Origin: Prosopocoilus inquinatus
Lineage: Eukaryota; Arthropoda; Insecta; Coleoptera; Lucanidae
Direction of reading: 5' to 3'
Length of the DNA stretch: 64,000 bases
Assembly (NCBI GenBank): GCA_036172665.1
Contig: CM069870.1
Coordinates: 26,510,001-26,574,000, forward strand
Part shown: in pieces, positions 1-11,119 of the stretch
How positions within the stretch are numbered: the first letter of the stretch is position 1
How the letters are laid out: each line of letters starts with the position of its first letter
The notes under the pieces: model-generated
Told to the model about the DNA's origin: nothing
Databases searched by the model: none
Seen by the model: only the letters and a program-made list of their open reading frames with translations
Made by a program: the position numbers and the translations under genes

Positions 1-2500
1 GAGAGTTGGACGATTTTCTTTTTCCTTTATAATTATTTTTTTGATGAATATTCAAACTTTCACTCAACTATCTACCAGCACTTCTGCATCAAATAGATCT
101 AGTAGCATTGCAATCAGACGTTTCGTTTCTTCAAGATCATCTTCAACTTTAATTTTTTTTAAATAACAGGAATTTATTTTATTCGTGACAACAAAGCACA
201 TTTAAAGCTTTCCTCTTGTTCAATATTAAAACAAATGTATTTTAATATTGACACCTTTTGATTAAGAAGTTTATGTCAACTTTGAGGTTTTCTTTTTATA
301 TTACTTCAAAAAAATATAAACTGTAATGAAATTGTCTCGTCTTTTCTGACTTTAGCTACATAGATATTTCTGTATCATTTAAAGACACCATCTATTTTGA
401 ATATCTATTTATATTATCTATTTATTATATATTTATATTTTGAACGTAAGAAAGGGGGAGATACTTTTTTTACGAATTTTTGGTGTAGTGTAAAAGACAA
501 GCCGTTATGAACTTAATTACAACAAACGAATTAAGAATTAGAGACAGCGTTTCTGTCAAATTTTCAGAAAACCTTTTTCTTCTATCGGTTTTTGCAACTC
601 TATTCAACATAGACAATTGTAAACTTATTCACATTATTCTGGCAAAATCATAAAATACAAATTGACTTTAGCAAAGATACCAGACATCTCCATAAATTGA
701 AATTTAGTTTTGAGTTTTCTTATGGATTTTATACGAGGCTAAATACAAATAAATGATTTATATTTATAATACATCATTTTTTTTAATTTGCAGAAATACT
801 GGAAGGCAAATTCGAGGGAACTACGACAGGTTATTTACTTGTTTATGTGATAAGGCAAAACTTACCCGTTCAGTAGAACATTCTCATTCTCAGCAAGAAA
901 AAATGAAGTAACTTACCTGCAAATAAAACATAACGGTAACAATTATATTTTAACCTTCTTAATTATATTAAACACATAAAATTTATTGGAACAAAAATAT
1001 TCGCGATTCGAGATTTAGCTTCTATTACAATAGAATTAATACATTCACAGAACCGAATAATAAAACACCAATAAGGTTTTTGACAATAAAGTCATACATT
1101 CAAAAAATATTATAGTATCTTTTTGTGTTATATTATTGACTTACCTATCCATATTTTGACAAAAAAAATAAAGGAAAGTCTGACATTTATTTAATTAAGA
1201 CAAGGTTAATCTAAATACAAAAGTCATTACGATATTAAACATTATACGGGGCGGTTCCAATATAACGTGCCAAACTCCGACCAGTAATTCACCTCGTCTA
1301 AACGAGTGAAAGAGTCTAATATAATGCAATTTTTGGATTCAGTTTTTGGTTTAAGAAAAGACTAAAGGTAGTAAAATGTTTGAGAGCCACTGAATAATAC
1401 CTTTGTGGATTATATTTTATCTCCACGCTGTATATCTGATTTAAACAATAGCAAAGCAGATATAAAAATCTGAGAACTCTGCACTATTTTACTAGAAACT
1501 ATGCTTATGGTTGTAATCTGAGATTTACGTAGATTATTTATCAAGAAATAATTTTAAAAATGATTTATAATAATTATTTTGTAGAATGATATGTTGAACC
1601 AGTTTCATTTATTATGATAGATTTTGTCTTTACAAGGAGAAGAAAGCTTTATTACTTGTCGCATTAATTACCGCCGTGATGTACTCATTATATTAATTAG
1701 TTAATTACAAAGAGATTTCAGTAATGCCGAGAAACATAAATTACCAACGAACAACAGATAATTTAGAGCGACAGTCGTTTGTTTCTCTCCGAGCGCGGTG
1801 CACATTTCCCAAAACCTTGCAAACAACATCCCGAATACAAAAACAAATTGATTTCTATTTATACGCATGATATTTAAATAAATTCACACGGGACGACGGC
1901 GTAAACAAAATAAATAATAGGCTGGGTACATAAATTACAACAACATATGAATACATGTTAATTTAACGGATAAAATAACAATCATACTGAGGGTATTTTG
2001 AACCCCGGTAATAAGGATTGAGTTATTTACATCGCTGGGGGTCCATTATTTACTTTTAATAGGAATTTCGGGGCTTTTATTAGTGAAATAAATCTATAGA
2101 GCGCAGAGGGCTTAGTGCAAAATCAAAATATAAAATATTGACTTCAAGCTTAACTCAATATGATGGATTATAAGCGATCGCTTGTTTTTGCGTTCAGTTC
2201 TCTCTTTCGTATTAAAACGAATTTATTTGCTCTTTAAATATCATCACACGTTTGATTTAGTAGATTACCGTACAGAGTAATTTTATTATTACACTTGAAA
2301 AAATAAAATTGTTTGGAGATTCGATGTTACAGGTTACGTGTTACGGGGAAAGTGCGTCTCTCATAGAAATATTAGGTATAGTTGGTTAAAAATTTTGCTG
2401 GAAACTATAGTGCTCATTGGCAACTATTTATAAAGAAAATTAATACACACTATAGATACAAAAAAACAAAAGCACATTTGATTATTGATACAAGTGAGAG
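1..2500. other. Non-coding AT-rich DNA, no gene seen
   Basis: I see no ORF of coding character and no clear repeat pair here. The part from about 1650 to 2110 is less simple than its surroundings, with several TTAATTA/AATTAATT homeodomain-type sites and short GC-richer blocks, so it could be conserved regulatory DNA; that is inference only. A TACAGGGTG-type transposon terminus starts just after it, near 2507. Confidence 0.5.
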
Positions 2501-2837
2501 TGGGATACATACAGGGTGACTGTGACAGTTGTGCAAACCTCAAAACGTGAATATGTCACTATAAATGGATATGAAAATTTTTTTGTCTATCAACAACCAT
2601 CGCTACGTTAAGAAAATTCTTAGTTTCTTTATTAACGTCTTTTTTTTCCAATTAAAAAAGAAATATAAAAACAGGGCTACTTAATTGCATAATTGTGAAC
2701 TATACGTCCCGCACAATTACAGTGTTTACGTTCATAAAAGTTGCTTGCTTTCATTCTAATTGTTTTTACGTGGGCTGCTGGAAAAGTTCCTGGAAACGGT
2801 ATGAAAAAACCCATATGAAATTTGGTAAACGGTATCA

Positions 2838-3392
2838 TTGTTTTTCGAAGTATTCGCCTTTGACGTCAATACACTTTTGCATACGCTCGAACCAATTTCT
2901 AAAGCACATTTTCCACTCTAAAGATGGTACCTCAGAAACCAGTGTTCGGAATGTTTCAACCGCTGCTTCAGCCGACGAAAATCGCTCACCACGCATTTTA
3001 TTTTTGATATTTCGGAACAAGAAGAAATCATTAGGTGATAAATCAGGTGAATATGGACAATGAGTCATTAATTCAACATTTTTGTTGGACAAAAAATCAA
3101 CTGTTTGACAGGCTGAGTGAGAGCTGGCGTTGTCATGATGGAGAATAGTTCGTCGATTTCGATTGTTTCTTCTTATTTGATCGATGACTTCGGCAAACAA
3201 ATTGTAGTATACCAATCAGCATTCACGGTTTTTCGATCCTCTAAAGCCACGGTTGCTACATGTCTAGCTAAACTAAAGAAACAAGCAATCATTTGCTTCG
3301 CAGCACTGCGTGAACGGACAACTTTTGTTGGTTTTGGTTCATTTTGATATACCCAAACGGTAGATTGTTGTTTACTTTCTTTTACATCTATC
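2838..3392 (-). pseudogene. mariner (D34D) transposase relic, C-terminal two thirds
   Basis: Read on the minus strand, this encodes the catalytic and C-terminal part of a mariner transposase, which cuts and pastes its own element at TA sites. Visible landmarks in order are WVYQNEPKPTKVV, the second catalytic Asp in HHDNASSHS, and the third Asp in YSPDLSPNDFFLF. Exactly 34 residues separate the two Asp, the signature spacing of true mariners. The C-terminal motif NWFERMQKC and the ending EYFEKQ are present. The N-terminal helix-turn-helix domains and the first Asp are missing, so the copy is 5' truncated. A one-base shift near 3195-3215 splits the remaining frame: the downstream part is open for 126 codons. 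It is a dead copy. Family assignment is firm; the exact subfamily is not. Confidence 0.9.
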
Positions 3393-3756
3393 TATGTATT
3401 TAGATTTTAATTTACTTCTACAAAGACACAATCATAGATCAAATGTGTGAAAGTAATCCAAATAATTTTTATGATGTGTGTGGAAGATTTTCTCCATTAA
3501 ATAAGAATAAAAAGTTAACTTCGAGAATTTGTCGGGCCTATGAACTTTGAGTGTGAGCGTCAAAAATCAAGACAAACCATGGGTTCCGCGTCTAATATGT
3601 AGTGCATGCGCCAGATATTCGAGGGATTGGTTATCTGGACAGAGACGTTCTTTAACTTTTGCCATTTCTATGCTGTGAAGTGAACAGTAGAACCATGTTG
3701 AAGATTATATCATAACGTTAACCAGAAGTGGCCATCAACCTTTAGTGGAAAGAGAA

Positions 3757-4092
3757 AAGATTATAATACCACCCCTACACGTAAAACTGGGGATCATGAA
3801 CAATTTCGTTAAGGCGCTGGATCGCGAAGGTAAATAGCATCTAGAAAAGTTTCCGAAAATTAAAAGAAGGTATATTCACTGGACCTCAAATACGGGAAAT
3901 AGTGAAGGAAGAGACATTTGGAACCAAATTTAACATCAGTACATGGGCGAAGTTCCTGATGAGCACCGTGAGCGCTTTCATCAAGAAATTTTGGAAATGG
4001 AAAAACGATATCAGGGTAAACGGAATCCTGTTAAGTTAACAGATTACTGTTGGAAGTTAAAAAGGAAGGCTCTGGATGTTCTTTATAAAAAA
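3757..4092 (+). pseudogene. Degenerate copy of a widespread repetitive arthropod ORF family
   Basis: Two conserved blocks are legible on the plus strand. The first, from about 3757, reads IIPPLHVKLGIMNNFVKALD. The second, from about 3943, reads VPDEHRERFHQEILEMEKRY, followed by QGKRNPVKLTDYCWKLKR. I recall similar blocks from many uncharacterised, multi-copy insect and spider predicted proteins, probably from a mobile element, but I cannot give a family name or function. The two blocks are separated by a shortened, frameshifted middle and stop codons occur, so this is a relic with an internal deletion. Confidence 0.5.
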
Positions 4093-4179
4093 AAGTATCT
4101 AATATTTTTTTTCGCATTTCTAAGTAAGAATTTCAAATATAAAATTAGAGCTGACCTAATGATCCACTTTTCTTGAAAA

Positions 4180-5345
4180 TCAATGTTTCTATGTCTTCTA
4201 TTAAAATCCGTGTACGTCATTTCATGGCAAAACCAAAAGTTGAAATTTGTTATATCTTCAAATAAATCTAAATTCGCATAATTAAAAATTGCATATCAAT
4301 AATGATAAACCGAAACAAATTACATTAGAAATGAAATTAATTGGTTTATTTTCGTATCAAACCAATTCTCTGCTCAACATAACGAAGTATTGGTGCAATA
4401 CGGAAGAGTACCAGTACTGCATCGTACCGATACTTCTTTATCGTTCGATAGGATACGATTTGAAAACACCGGTATTTATCAGTATACCCAACATCCCTAG
4501 TGCAAAGAGTAGAACAAAATCAACTTCTTTTTTTACAGTGAATTTTTAACCGAAAATGCATACGTACGCAGGATTAAATTTAATGAGTATCTGCTGTTTT
4601 ACTTTGGAATGAGGGAATATGAAAATAGAAATTTGAAACGTGTAACAGGAAGTATAATAAATAAAGGATGCATATCATGATATATCAGCATGTACAGGCT
4701 GACCAGTAAACAATGAGTCAAAGAAGTCAAAAGAGCCAAAGGTTGCTATGGTTTACGTACTATGTCAGTCAAATTTAAACGAGAATTTTTTGCTTATGGC
4801 TAAGAAGAAAGTTACAGTAAGATATTGGAACTTGAAATCAAGCAGAAATGTCTGTGAGTAGCTTTCTCGCCATCTACCATCCATCAACTTCGCTACTCAT
4901 TCAGTTACGTGAAAAAAGTGTAGAAGATGCATCTGCAGGAGACGCAGATCCGGTGATTGTGCATTATTGTGTAATTAAGCTTCTATCGGAAGAAGAGATT
5001 TAAACTGGCTGAGATTTTAAGGAAACCTTCAGTCCAATTCAGGAATTCAATATGTTAATAAATTTGTTTTCATGATTGACATCAAAGTTTCTAACAAAAA
5101 CCATCAATAACTTATGACTTACTAATATGTGACTGGAATCAACATTTTTAAGTAGAACCATCCATAATTTTCGAAATAAAATCTCTTTGGCGATTGGCGT
5201 TGTACCCAAGCAACCTGATTTAAAGATCATGGCATTTAGAAATTATCTCCATTATTATTATTGGTTGAACGAAATCTACCTACGATTTTTAATTCAATTA
5301 TTGTCACAGAAATATCTTTCAGTGTCTAGCCCAAACAACAAGACC
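4180..5345. other. No gene; possible hAT-type terminus near 4500
   Basis: Mostly simple AT-rich DNA. At about 4380-4502 the sequence ends in a pattern (GGTATTTATCAGTATACC, then CATCCCTA) like the terminus of hAT MITEs, but I found no matching second end. The remainder shows nothing I can support. Confidence 0.3.
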
Positions 5346-5347
5346 AA

Positions 5348-5462
5348 AGACGTATTTTGGTTCCCACACGGATCGACGGACAGTCCTAGACCTAGAACTG
5401 TCTGCTAACTAACAGTTCTAGGTCAGTTCTAGAACTGTCCGTGCGAGAACCAAAACAGACCT
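5348..5462. repeat. Hairpin MITE, ~115 bp
   Basis: Two arms of about 52-55 bp are inverted around an 8-base centre (CTGCTAAC). The left arm contains TTTTGGTTCCCACACGGA and the right arm its inverse with a few changes (GTGCGAGAACCAAAA). Inside, the motif CTAGAACTG recurs. The shape fits a non-autonomous DNA transposon. No target duplication could be settled. Confidence 0.7.
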
Positions 5463-5469
5463 CAAGACC

Positions 5470-6650
5470 TCAAGTGTCTTAACGACGCCAACGTATACAA
5501 TGACTCCTACTTGTCGTATTTCTTCCGAAGAGCTGTAAAGAAACTAAGAAAATGCAGACTTAACATCCCAAATTAAAGATAAGAAACATTATGTTTAACA
5601 TCCAGAACACACAGTTTTATCAACATGCGACAGGAGCTTTTTTATACGCCTATTATTTAATATACCCTATAAACTTGAAAATGTGAAAGCGTTAACGACG
5701 TCTCTTCACGACAAAAACCGATTATTAAAGATTTACAATATAAAAAACAAATCATCTTTTGTATTTAAATGCTTGAATATCCTGCTTAAGTTTCTGTATT
5801 AATTCAATAGATGTCTACACTTAACTAACGAAGACCCATAATAACCCAAGCGTCTACGTGTGAACATTTTATTTACCTTACGAATTTTACTACCGCCGTT
5901 AAAACGTATTTAATTGCCTTACGGTACGCAACTATTCAGTACCAGGCAACACCAAACTCTGCACAACACGGCACAATTAACGACACTAAGCGCAAAAATC
6001 CAGCGTACGTTTATTATTCATTCCGGTGACTAATCCTCGTTTTGTTAGTATTAAAATTTCTGATTTGTTATTCACGTGTAATAGTATACAATTGTAAATT
6101 GTTTCAATTCCTTTTGTTTACCAAAAGATAACGTACGCAGGTACGTACACATTCTGGTCTACAATTACAACGGAAGTCGAATAAATATACACTGTTTAGT
6201 TCGAAATTTTATTTTCTCGATGTGGAAATTATCTGTACATAGCAAATCAAAACTAATGTCTCCCCTTAAAATGTTAATATGGCGGCCTAATCTTTTGTGG
6301 TCACTATAATAAGTAGTAAACCAAAAAGGTAGACACTAAACAAACATAAAATAAAAACACGAAATAAAATTATTACATTATTTTTAACGCTTAGTGTACA
6401 TATTTTGTTCAGTTAACTTCAGGTATTTCGAAAACTTTATCTCACTAAAAATATTTAATAACTAGTTTCATTCCATTGCAATTTAGTGTACCTATTTGTC
6501 ATTTTCGGGAATAGCAGTTTCGATAATAATTACATGAAGTGTACGCTGAACGGCTTGCATTTTGCATAATTGAACTGCCATAACATTACTCATAACAAGG
6601 CTCTACAATTACCAAGTGCTTAAAACTCTAAGATTAATTTCATGAATATT
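5470..6650. other. Non-coding DNA, nothing identified
   Basis: No coding ORF, RNA gene or clear repeat. About 5860-6060 is less AT-rich and looks like single-copy DNA. Confidence 0.4.
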
Positions 6651-6659
6651 TACCGTAGA

Positions 6660-6852
6660 AAATTGCATAGTATACCTCCACAGCGTCTACTCTCGAAATT
6701 AATTTCATGAAAAATAAATTCTGAGCAGACGTTGCGCTCCGACATTGGCATGGCGGGTCGGTTATACATCAGAAAGAAATTTGCCTCCAATTTTTAAATG
6801 TTTATTTCATGAAGATGACGAATATGTTTCCCAGTCCTAATGTTACCAAGTC
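6660..6852. repeat. Dispersed repeat, copy A
   Basis: This block matches 10948-11112 in the same orientation with many differences. Shared stretches include AATTCTGAGCAG, CAGAAAGAAATTT, GTTTATTTCATGAA and TGTTTCCCAG followed by TAATGTTACC. It is an old dispersed repeat of unknown type without coding signal. Confidence 0.55.
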
Positions 6853-7182
6853 CAAAATGACAGGGTCATGTTGTTTAAGGAAAAGTATTACTTTCTTTCT
6901 TATTAGTTATTATAACCATCATCTCAAGTTTTATCTCCAATTTCCGGATATTAATATTTCAGAGAAATTTTTACTGTCAATTTTATACATTAACATTTTG
7001 ATGTAAGAGCAATAAGATAACCGAACACCATATAATATAATTTCATTGGCACGCAGGGTTACATAATTTACCTCTCTCAAACAATGTTTGGATAATATGT
7101 CGAATCGTTCTTGCGTATGATTGTTAAATTAATCAATTAGAATTTCGTAAATGAAATCTAATGTGTGTCATCAACATACGTA

Positions 7183-7742
7183 CACTACCGCTCATAAGTA
7201 TTTGCGCAACTACAGTTTTAGTAGAACTCATTAAAAATCATCAAAAATTTCAGTTTATTTGCAGTCTAAACTTAAAAGAAGAAAATTATTTAATTTGCCA
7301 AATTCAATCTTTCTATTCGTCTACGGGGTGTCTTAAGAAATATTTTAATTTCAAATTAAAAAAATAAATGAAACGTTAGTACTAATTTATGGAATTTGTA
7401 AACTAATCTTACATAGTTATTCAATTACTAAAATCGAATTATTAATAATAGAGTTACAGCGTGGAACGTTTTTCGTAAAGCAACTGATATTACCTATAAT
7501 GACCTCAATTTGACGTGATAAGGCAAGGCTTTGGAGAGGCCATTCTGTCACTTTTATGATTATGAATATTGGACTATTGCAGGTAATAAAGTGACAAGTA
7601 TTCAATAATACCCATTTCCTTAGACCAAAAAATAAAGACATTCAATCTAAAAGAATTGATATCACAACAACAATATCTAAGCATTATATTATACAAGCAG
7701 TGGAACAAGTTAAAGATGTCCAAATACTTATGAGCGTTAGTG
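7183..7742. mobile_element. Tc1/mariner-type non-autonomous element, 560 bp
   Basis: Inverted ends of about 22 bp face each other: the left reads CACTACCGCTCATAAG and continues TATTTG, and the right is its reverse complement with one change (CACTAACGCTCATAAG). Both sit directly against TA (7181-7182 and 7743-7744), the Tc1/mariner target duplication. The interior has no transposase. The terminus resembles Tc1-like ends known from insects and fish, so an external transposase would have moved it. Confidence 0.85.
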
Positions 7743-8373
7743 TACATGTGGTAACTTATAACATGTATTCTAAAGGGAAAGGAAGTTTATGCGTATGGTA
7801 AAACAACAGTGCCACTAATCGGTCCTTGTTCCAGTTCTTAAACAACGCTTTTAAATTTGCAGTTAAAAAAAAGGTATGCATTCTACCCGATAGGTAACCA
7901 TCAATAGCTGTTACAATCCAAGGTAATACAAAATTGACAATAATAACGAGTGTCTAAATAAAAAACTGGTCAAGCAGGCTGTGGAAAAATTCACAAACAA
8001 AAGCTGTACGTCTCAGATAATTTCGTACTTTCAGCAAAGACATAAACCCTCATATGGTAATTCGTTAAAAGTTATTTCAGTGTCCAGCTAAATGTAAACG
8101 TAACTTTTAAATAGGCTTCCAAAAATTAACATGTCGTCATTTATAAAAAATAATTAAGTAAAAGTAACGGAAAACGTGATTATTCAACAGCAAATTTTGA
8201 CGTTACATCTGACAGCTTCGCACATGAACTAAGAAGAGACGTCCATGCAGCGAACAAATTCTCGGTCATAGCCTATTTGACCAGATTTTTATTTAGACAC
8301 TCGTTACATCGTAAATGATCGTATTGAAGGATTCAGAAAAATCAACCAATAAATGTTGCTGTAATTACATAGT

Positions 8374-8840
8374 TAGAGTCAAACTTATTCGAATGACGAA
8401 TAAAGAATAAAGATAAAAAAATTATTCGTTATTCGTCAATGACGAATAATTTATTTATTTGTCAGATTTATTCGTCGCACGATTCTAATTAACTTTTTCC
8501 GGGCCCGGTATTCTAAGAAACGAGGGTTTTATGACCTAATAAGTGAGGAAGTATGAGGTAAACAATAGCACGGTGATTTTTGCTTGTATTTTGATTGTTT
8601 TTCAAATTGAAATTAATGTTTGCAAGACCAGTTCAAATACTTTTAAAGATTTAAGGCACTAAAATTTCAAGTTCAAAATTTTGTTAAAAATTTGATTCGT
8701 AGCGAGGATTATTATTTTTTTTATTGCAGGATTAACTTTCTAAAATAAAATTATACGACGAATAATTAGTCATTGCCGAATAAAAGTCATGAATAAATTT
8801 TATCTAGACAATTTTTTTTTCGAATAACGCCCAACTCTGG
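8374..8840. mobile_element. Possible hAT-like MITE with TTATTCG-rich ends
   Basis: The left end reads TAGAGTCAAACTTATTCG and the inverted right end CAGAGTTGGGCGTTATTCG, both consistent with hAT YAGNG termini. Between them CGAATAA/TTATTCG motifs recur in both orientations, especially at 8380-8475. The flanking 8-mers match at only about half their positions, so the boundaries are uncertain. No coding sequence is seen. Confidence 0.4.
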
Positions 8841-8866
8841 CTAGAGTTACGGGAATTTTTAATCTA

Positions 8867-10131
8867 AGGGGGTGCCCCATAAATAAAGAGACAAATTTTA
8901 ATTCTATTTCTTCAACCTGTATTTAATTAACAGCATCGAAAACATAATATACAGAATATACATAACTAACCAAAAAACTATATGTCACAATTAGCATTTC
9001 TAATTCCTTTATATGCTATTTTAATTAGATTTGAAGTAGCCTTACGCATGACAGCTTTTCCTGATTTCTCTCCCACTTTCTTACTAATTCGTGACCACCT
9101 ATTCTTGAAGGAGCTTATAGTTTTTGGTTTATCTGTATATTTTCTATACTCATTTTTACACAAAGCCCAAAATTTTTCTATTCCACGTGCCTGAGATACA
9201 TTGGGAGCATTTTCGCTTTTGGCAACAAATTCAATACTCTGAGATGTCAAAAACTCGCAGACTTTTTTATTGTAATACACATTGCCATATCAGGCCAAAA
9301 AATCACATTACCATTATTATGATGTTTACGAATAAAAAGAATTAAACGCTTCTTTATACATTCTTTAAGGTAAATTTCAGAGTTCATAGAGCCTTCGCAC
9401 ATAAAATTATCAGAAATGTTTCCATATTCATCTAGTGCTTGCCAAATTAGGTATTTCTTAAAAAATTTAGCTTTAGATTTGACTCCTTCTGCATAATTAA
9501 CGTCAGTACGTTTGCGTGCGTGAAAATAGAAGATTCGTCATTAATTATCAATGTTTTCTTCAAGATTTTACTATACACTTTTCGACAACCTCTTTTGGCA
9601 CGGATTTCTTGATCTTTAAAATACTTTGGCGCTGACAACTTAGCAAATGCCTTCATACCTAAATCTTTATTTTTAATACGAGATACAATTGTTTTCGGAA
9701 TATTTAGCTTAATGGCTATATTTCTCACAGAAGCTGCAGGAATTTTCAAGAAAGCGTGTTTGACCCTTTTAATGTTCTTTTCAGTTGCCTGTGACCTTGG
9801 TCTTCCAGAAATTTGCTTAAATTCTGTCACACGGGTATCATCAAACCTCAATATACGATAAATAGTGGTTCGTCGCATTCCTTCCTTTACAAAATGATTA
9901 ACAGTTTCGGCTTTGCCATGTGACTGATAATATTGAATAATTCGTTTTGCTGTAAGCTCGTTTTCAGCACGTTTCATTTTGCTGCTTACAAAACACTTTC
10001 ACAACAATAAGTGTCAATTAACTGACATAACACTAAAGTCTCTATCAAACAAAAAAGCAAGTGCAAAATCCAACGCCTACTACATTTTAAAGTATTTCAA
10101 ATATTGTCTCTTTATTTATGGGACATCCCCT
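8867..10131 (-). mobile_element. Full-length mariner-superfamily element, ~1.27 kb
   Basis: The terminal inverted repeats are about 28 bp. They share CCCATAAATAAAGAGACAA perfectly and begin AGGGGGTGC (left) and AGGGGATGT (right). The flanks are TA-rich (TA at 8865-8866; TATA after the right end), compatible with a TA target duplication, with one base of uncertainty at the left edge. A single transposase relic fills the interior on the minus strand. Both ends survive, so it may still have been mobilised in trans after its gene broke. Confidence 0.85.
8978..9977 (-). pseudogene. Mariner-superfamily transposase, DD37E-like, frameshifted
   Basis: The start ATG is at 9977 (MKRAENELTAKRIIQYYQ). 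The first 120 residues hold a paired helix-turn-helix with GRPR linker (SGRPRSQATEKN) and a second HTH (VRNIAIKLNIPKTIVSRI). The first catalytic Asp lies in IINDES, near residue 145. A frameshift follows at about 9515-9535, after which the frame HARKRTDVNYAEG runs to FWPDMA with the second Asp. A second shift near 9278-9290 leads into the frame open from 9280 to 8978, with NAPNVSQARGIEKFW holding the final acidic residue. About 37 residues separate the second Asp from that Glu if the shift is bridged, so the family may be DD37E; the shift makes the count uncertain. With two frameshifts it is inactive. Ends and gene form one element at 8867-10131. Confidence 0.85.
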
Positions 10132-10134
10132 ATA

Positions 10135-10675
10135 TATTTAGTATGATTAATTCAGTACCTTTGGTAATGTCACCAATAATTACAATAGAAAGAGCCGTGG
10201 AGTAACTCTAACCAGCCTGAAATCCCGACTACGTCTTGGTGGGATATAATTTAATATCTTCAGACTTCGCTTTAGTCAAGGCCTACTTCATACAGGCCTG
10301 ATTCATTAGTGGGAGAATACCCTGACTTAAAAACTGATTCATTTGAATTGCGGTGCAGTATAGAAATTCGCCATTTTAAGTTATCTTTTCATCCTTATTT
10401 AGTAATTAGTAAGCATTAAGTATTTAGTAAGCAGAGTGCCTAGATCTTTACGAATCAAGAGCGAAACGCTTGCGTCGCAATCCCTGGCAACTGGATAATA
10501 CTCTGACACCTGATATTCCTACGCGATGAGTGAGAATGAAGACGGTGTTTGTGTTCATAACCGAGCTGTGACTGTAAGCGCTCATATAAGCGATTGTATC
10601 AATGAGAATTAAACGGACTATTCTTCTGTGTGCAGAAAGAGCCATCTATAATCACAGCTTCGTTGTGAACTACCC
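10135..10675. other. Non-coding DNA, nothing identified
   Basis: No coding region or paired repeat recognised; ordinary spacer between the mariner-type element and the next MITE. Confidence 0.4.
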
Positions 10676-10678
10676 TTA

Positions 10679-10862
10679 GGGCCAGTTGTACAAAGGTTTA
10701 AACTGACGTTCAACTGAACCAGGTTCAGAGTGAACAAAATCGCAACAAATTTTATTTATGAATGCATTAATGCCATATGTCCTTAAGATTCTACGCGAAT
10801 TTGTTTACTTTGAACCTGGCTCAGTTGAGCTTTGGTTTAAATCGCCTTTGTACAACTGGCCC
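10679..10862. mobile_element. PIF/Harbinger-type MITE, 184 bp, TTA target duplication
   Basis: Ends are GGGCCAGTTGTACAAAGG and its exact inverse, flanked by TTA on both sides (10676-10678 and 10863-10865). The inner parts of the arms also match (TTTAAAC, then CAACTGAACCAGGTTC against GAACCTGGCTCAGTTG). A 3-bp TWA duplication with GGGCC ends is typical of PIF/Harbinger MITEs. No coding sequence is present. Confidence 0.88.
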
Positions 10863-10947
10863 TTAGTCTAATTACACATGTTTTAAAATCCATAGTAAAT
10901 TGCTTACTTTTCGCTTTTCAAAAATCCTTGATTGCAGTCAAATTACA

Positions 10948-11112
10948 CTACCTTTTCAGCGCCTATCTCAAAGTTAGTTTCATAGGAAATAATTCTGAGC
11001 AGCTGTTTTTTTCCAACAATGACAGATCACTAAAACTTCAGAAAGAAATTTACCTATGTTTATTTCATGAAACAAGGAATGTTTCCCAGCATTAATGTTA
11101 CCGAAGTTCAAA
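10948..11112. repeat. Dispersed repeat, copy B
   Basis: Diverged direct copy of 6660-6852; see that entry for the shared motifs. It lies directly after the TTA-flanked MITE. Confidence 0.5.
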
Positions 11113-11119
11113 TAACAAT

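Noticed and set aside
9124..9345. Plus-strand ORFs over the mariner-type element
   Set aside because: Antisense to the recognisable transposase; no coding evidence of their own.
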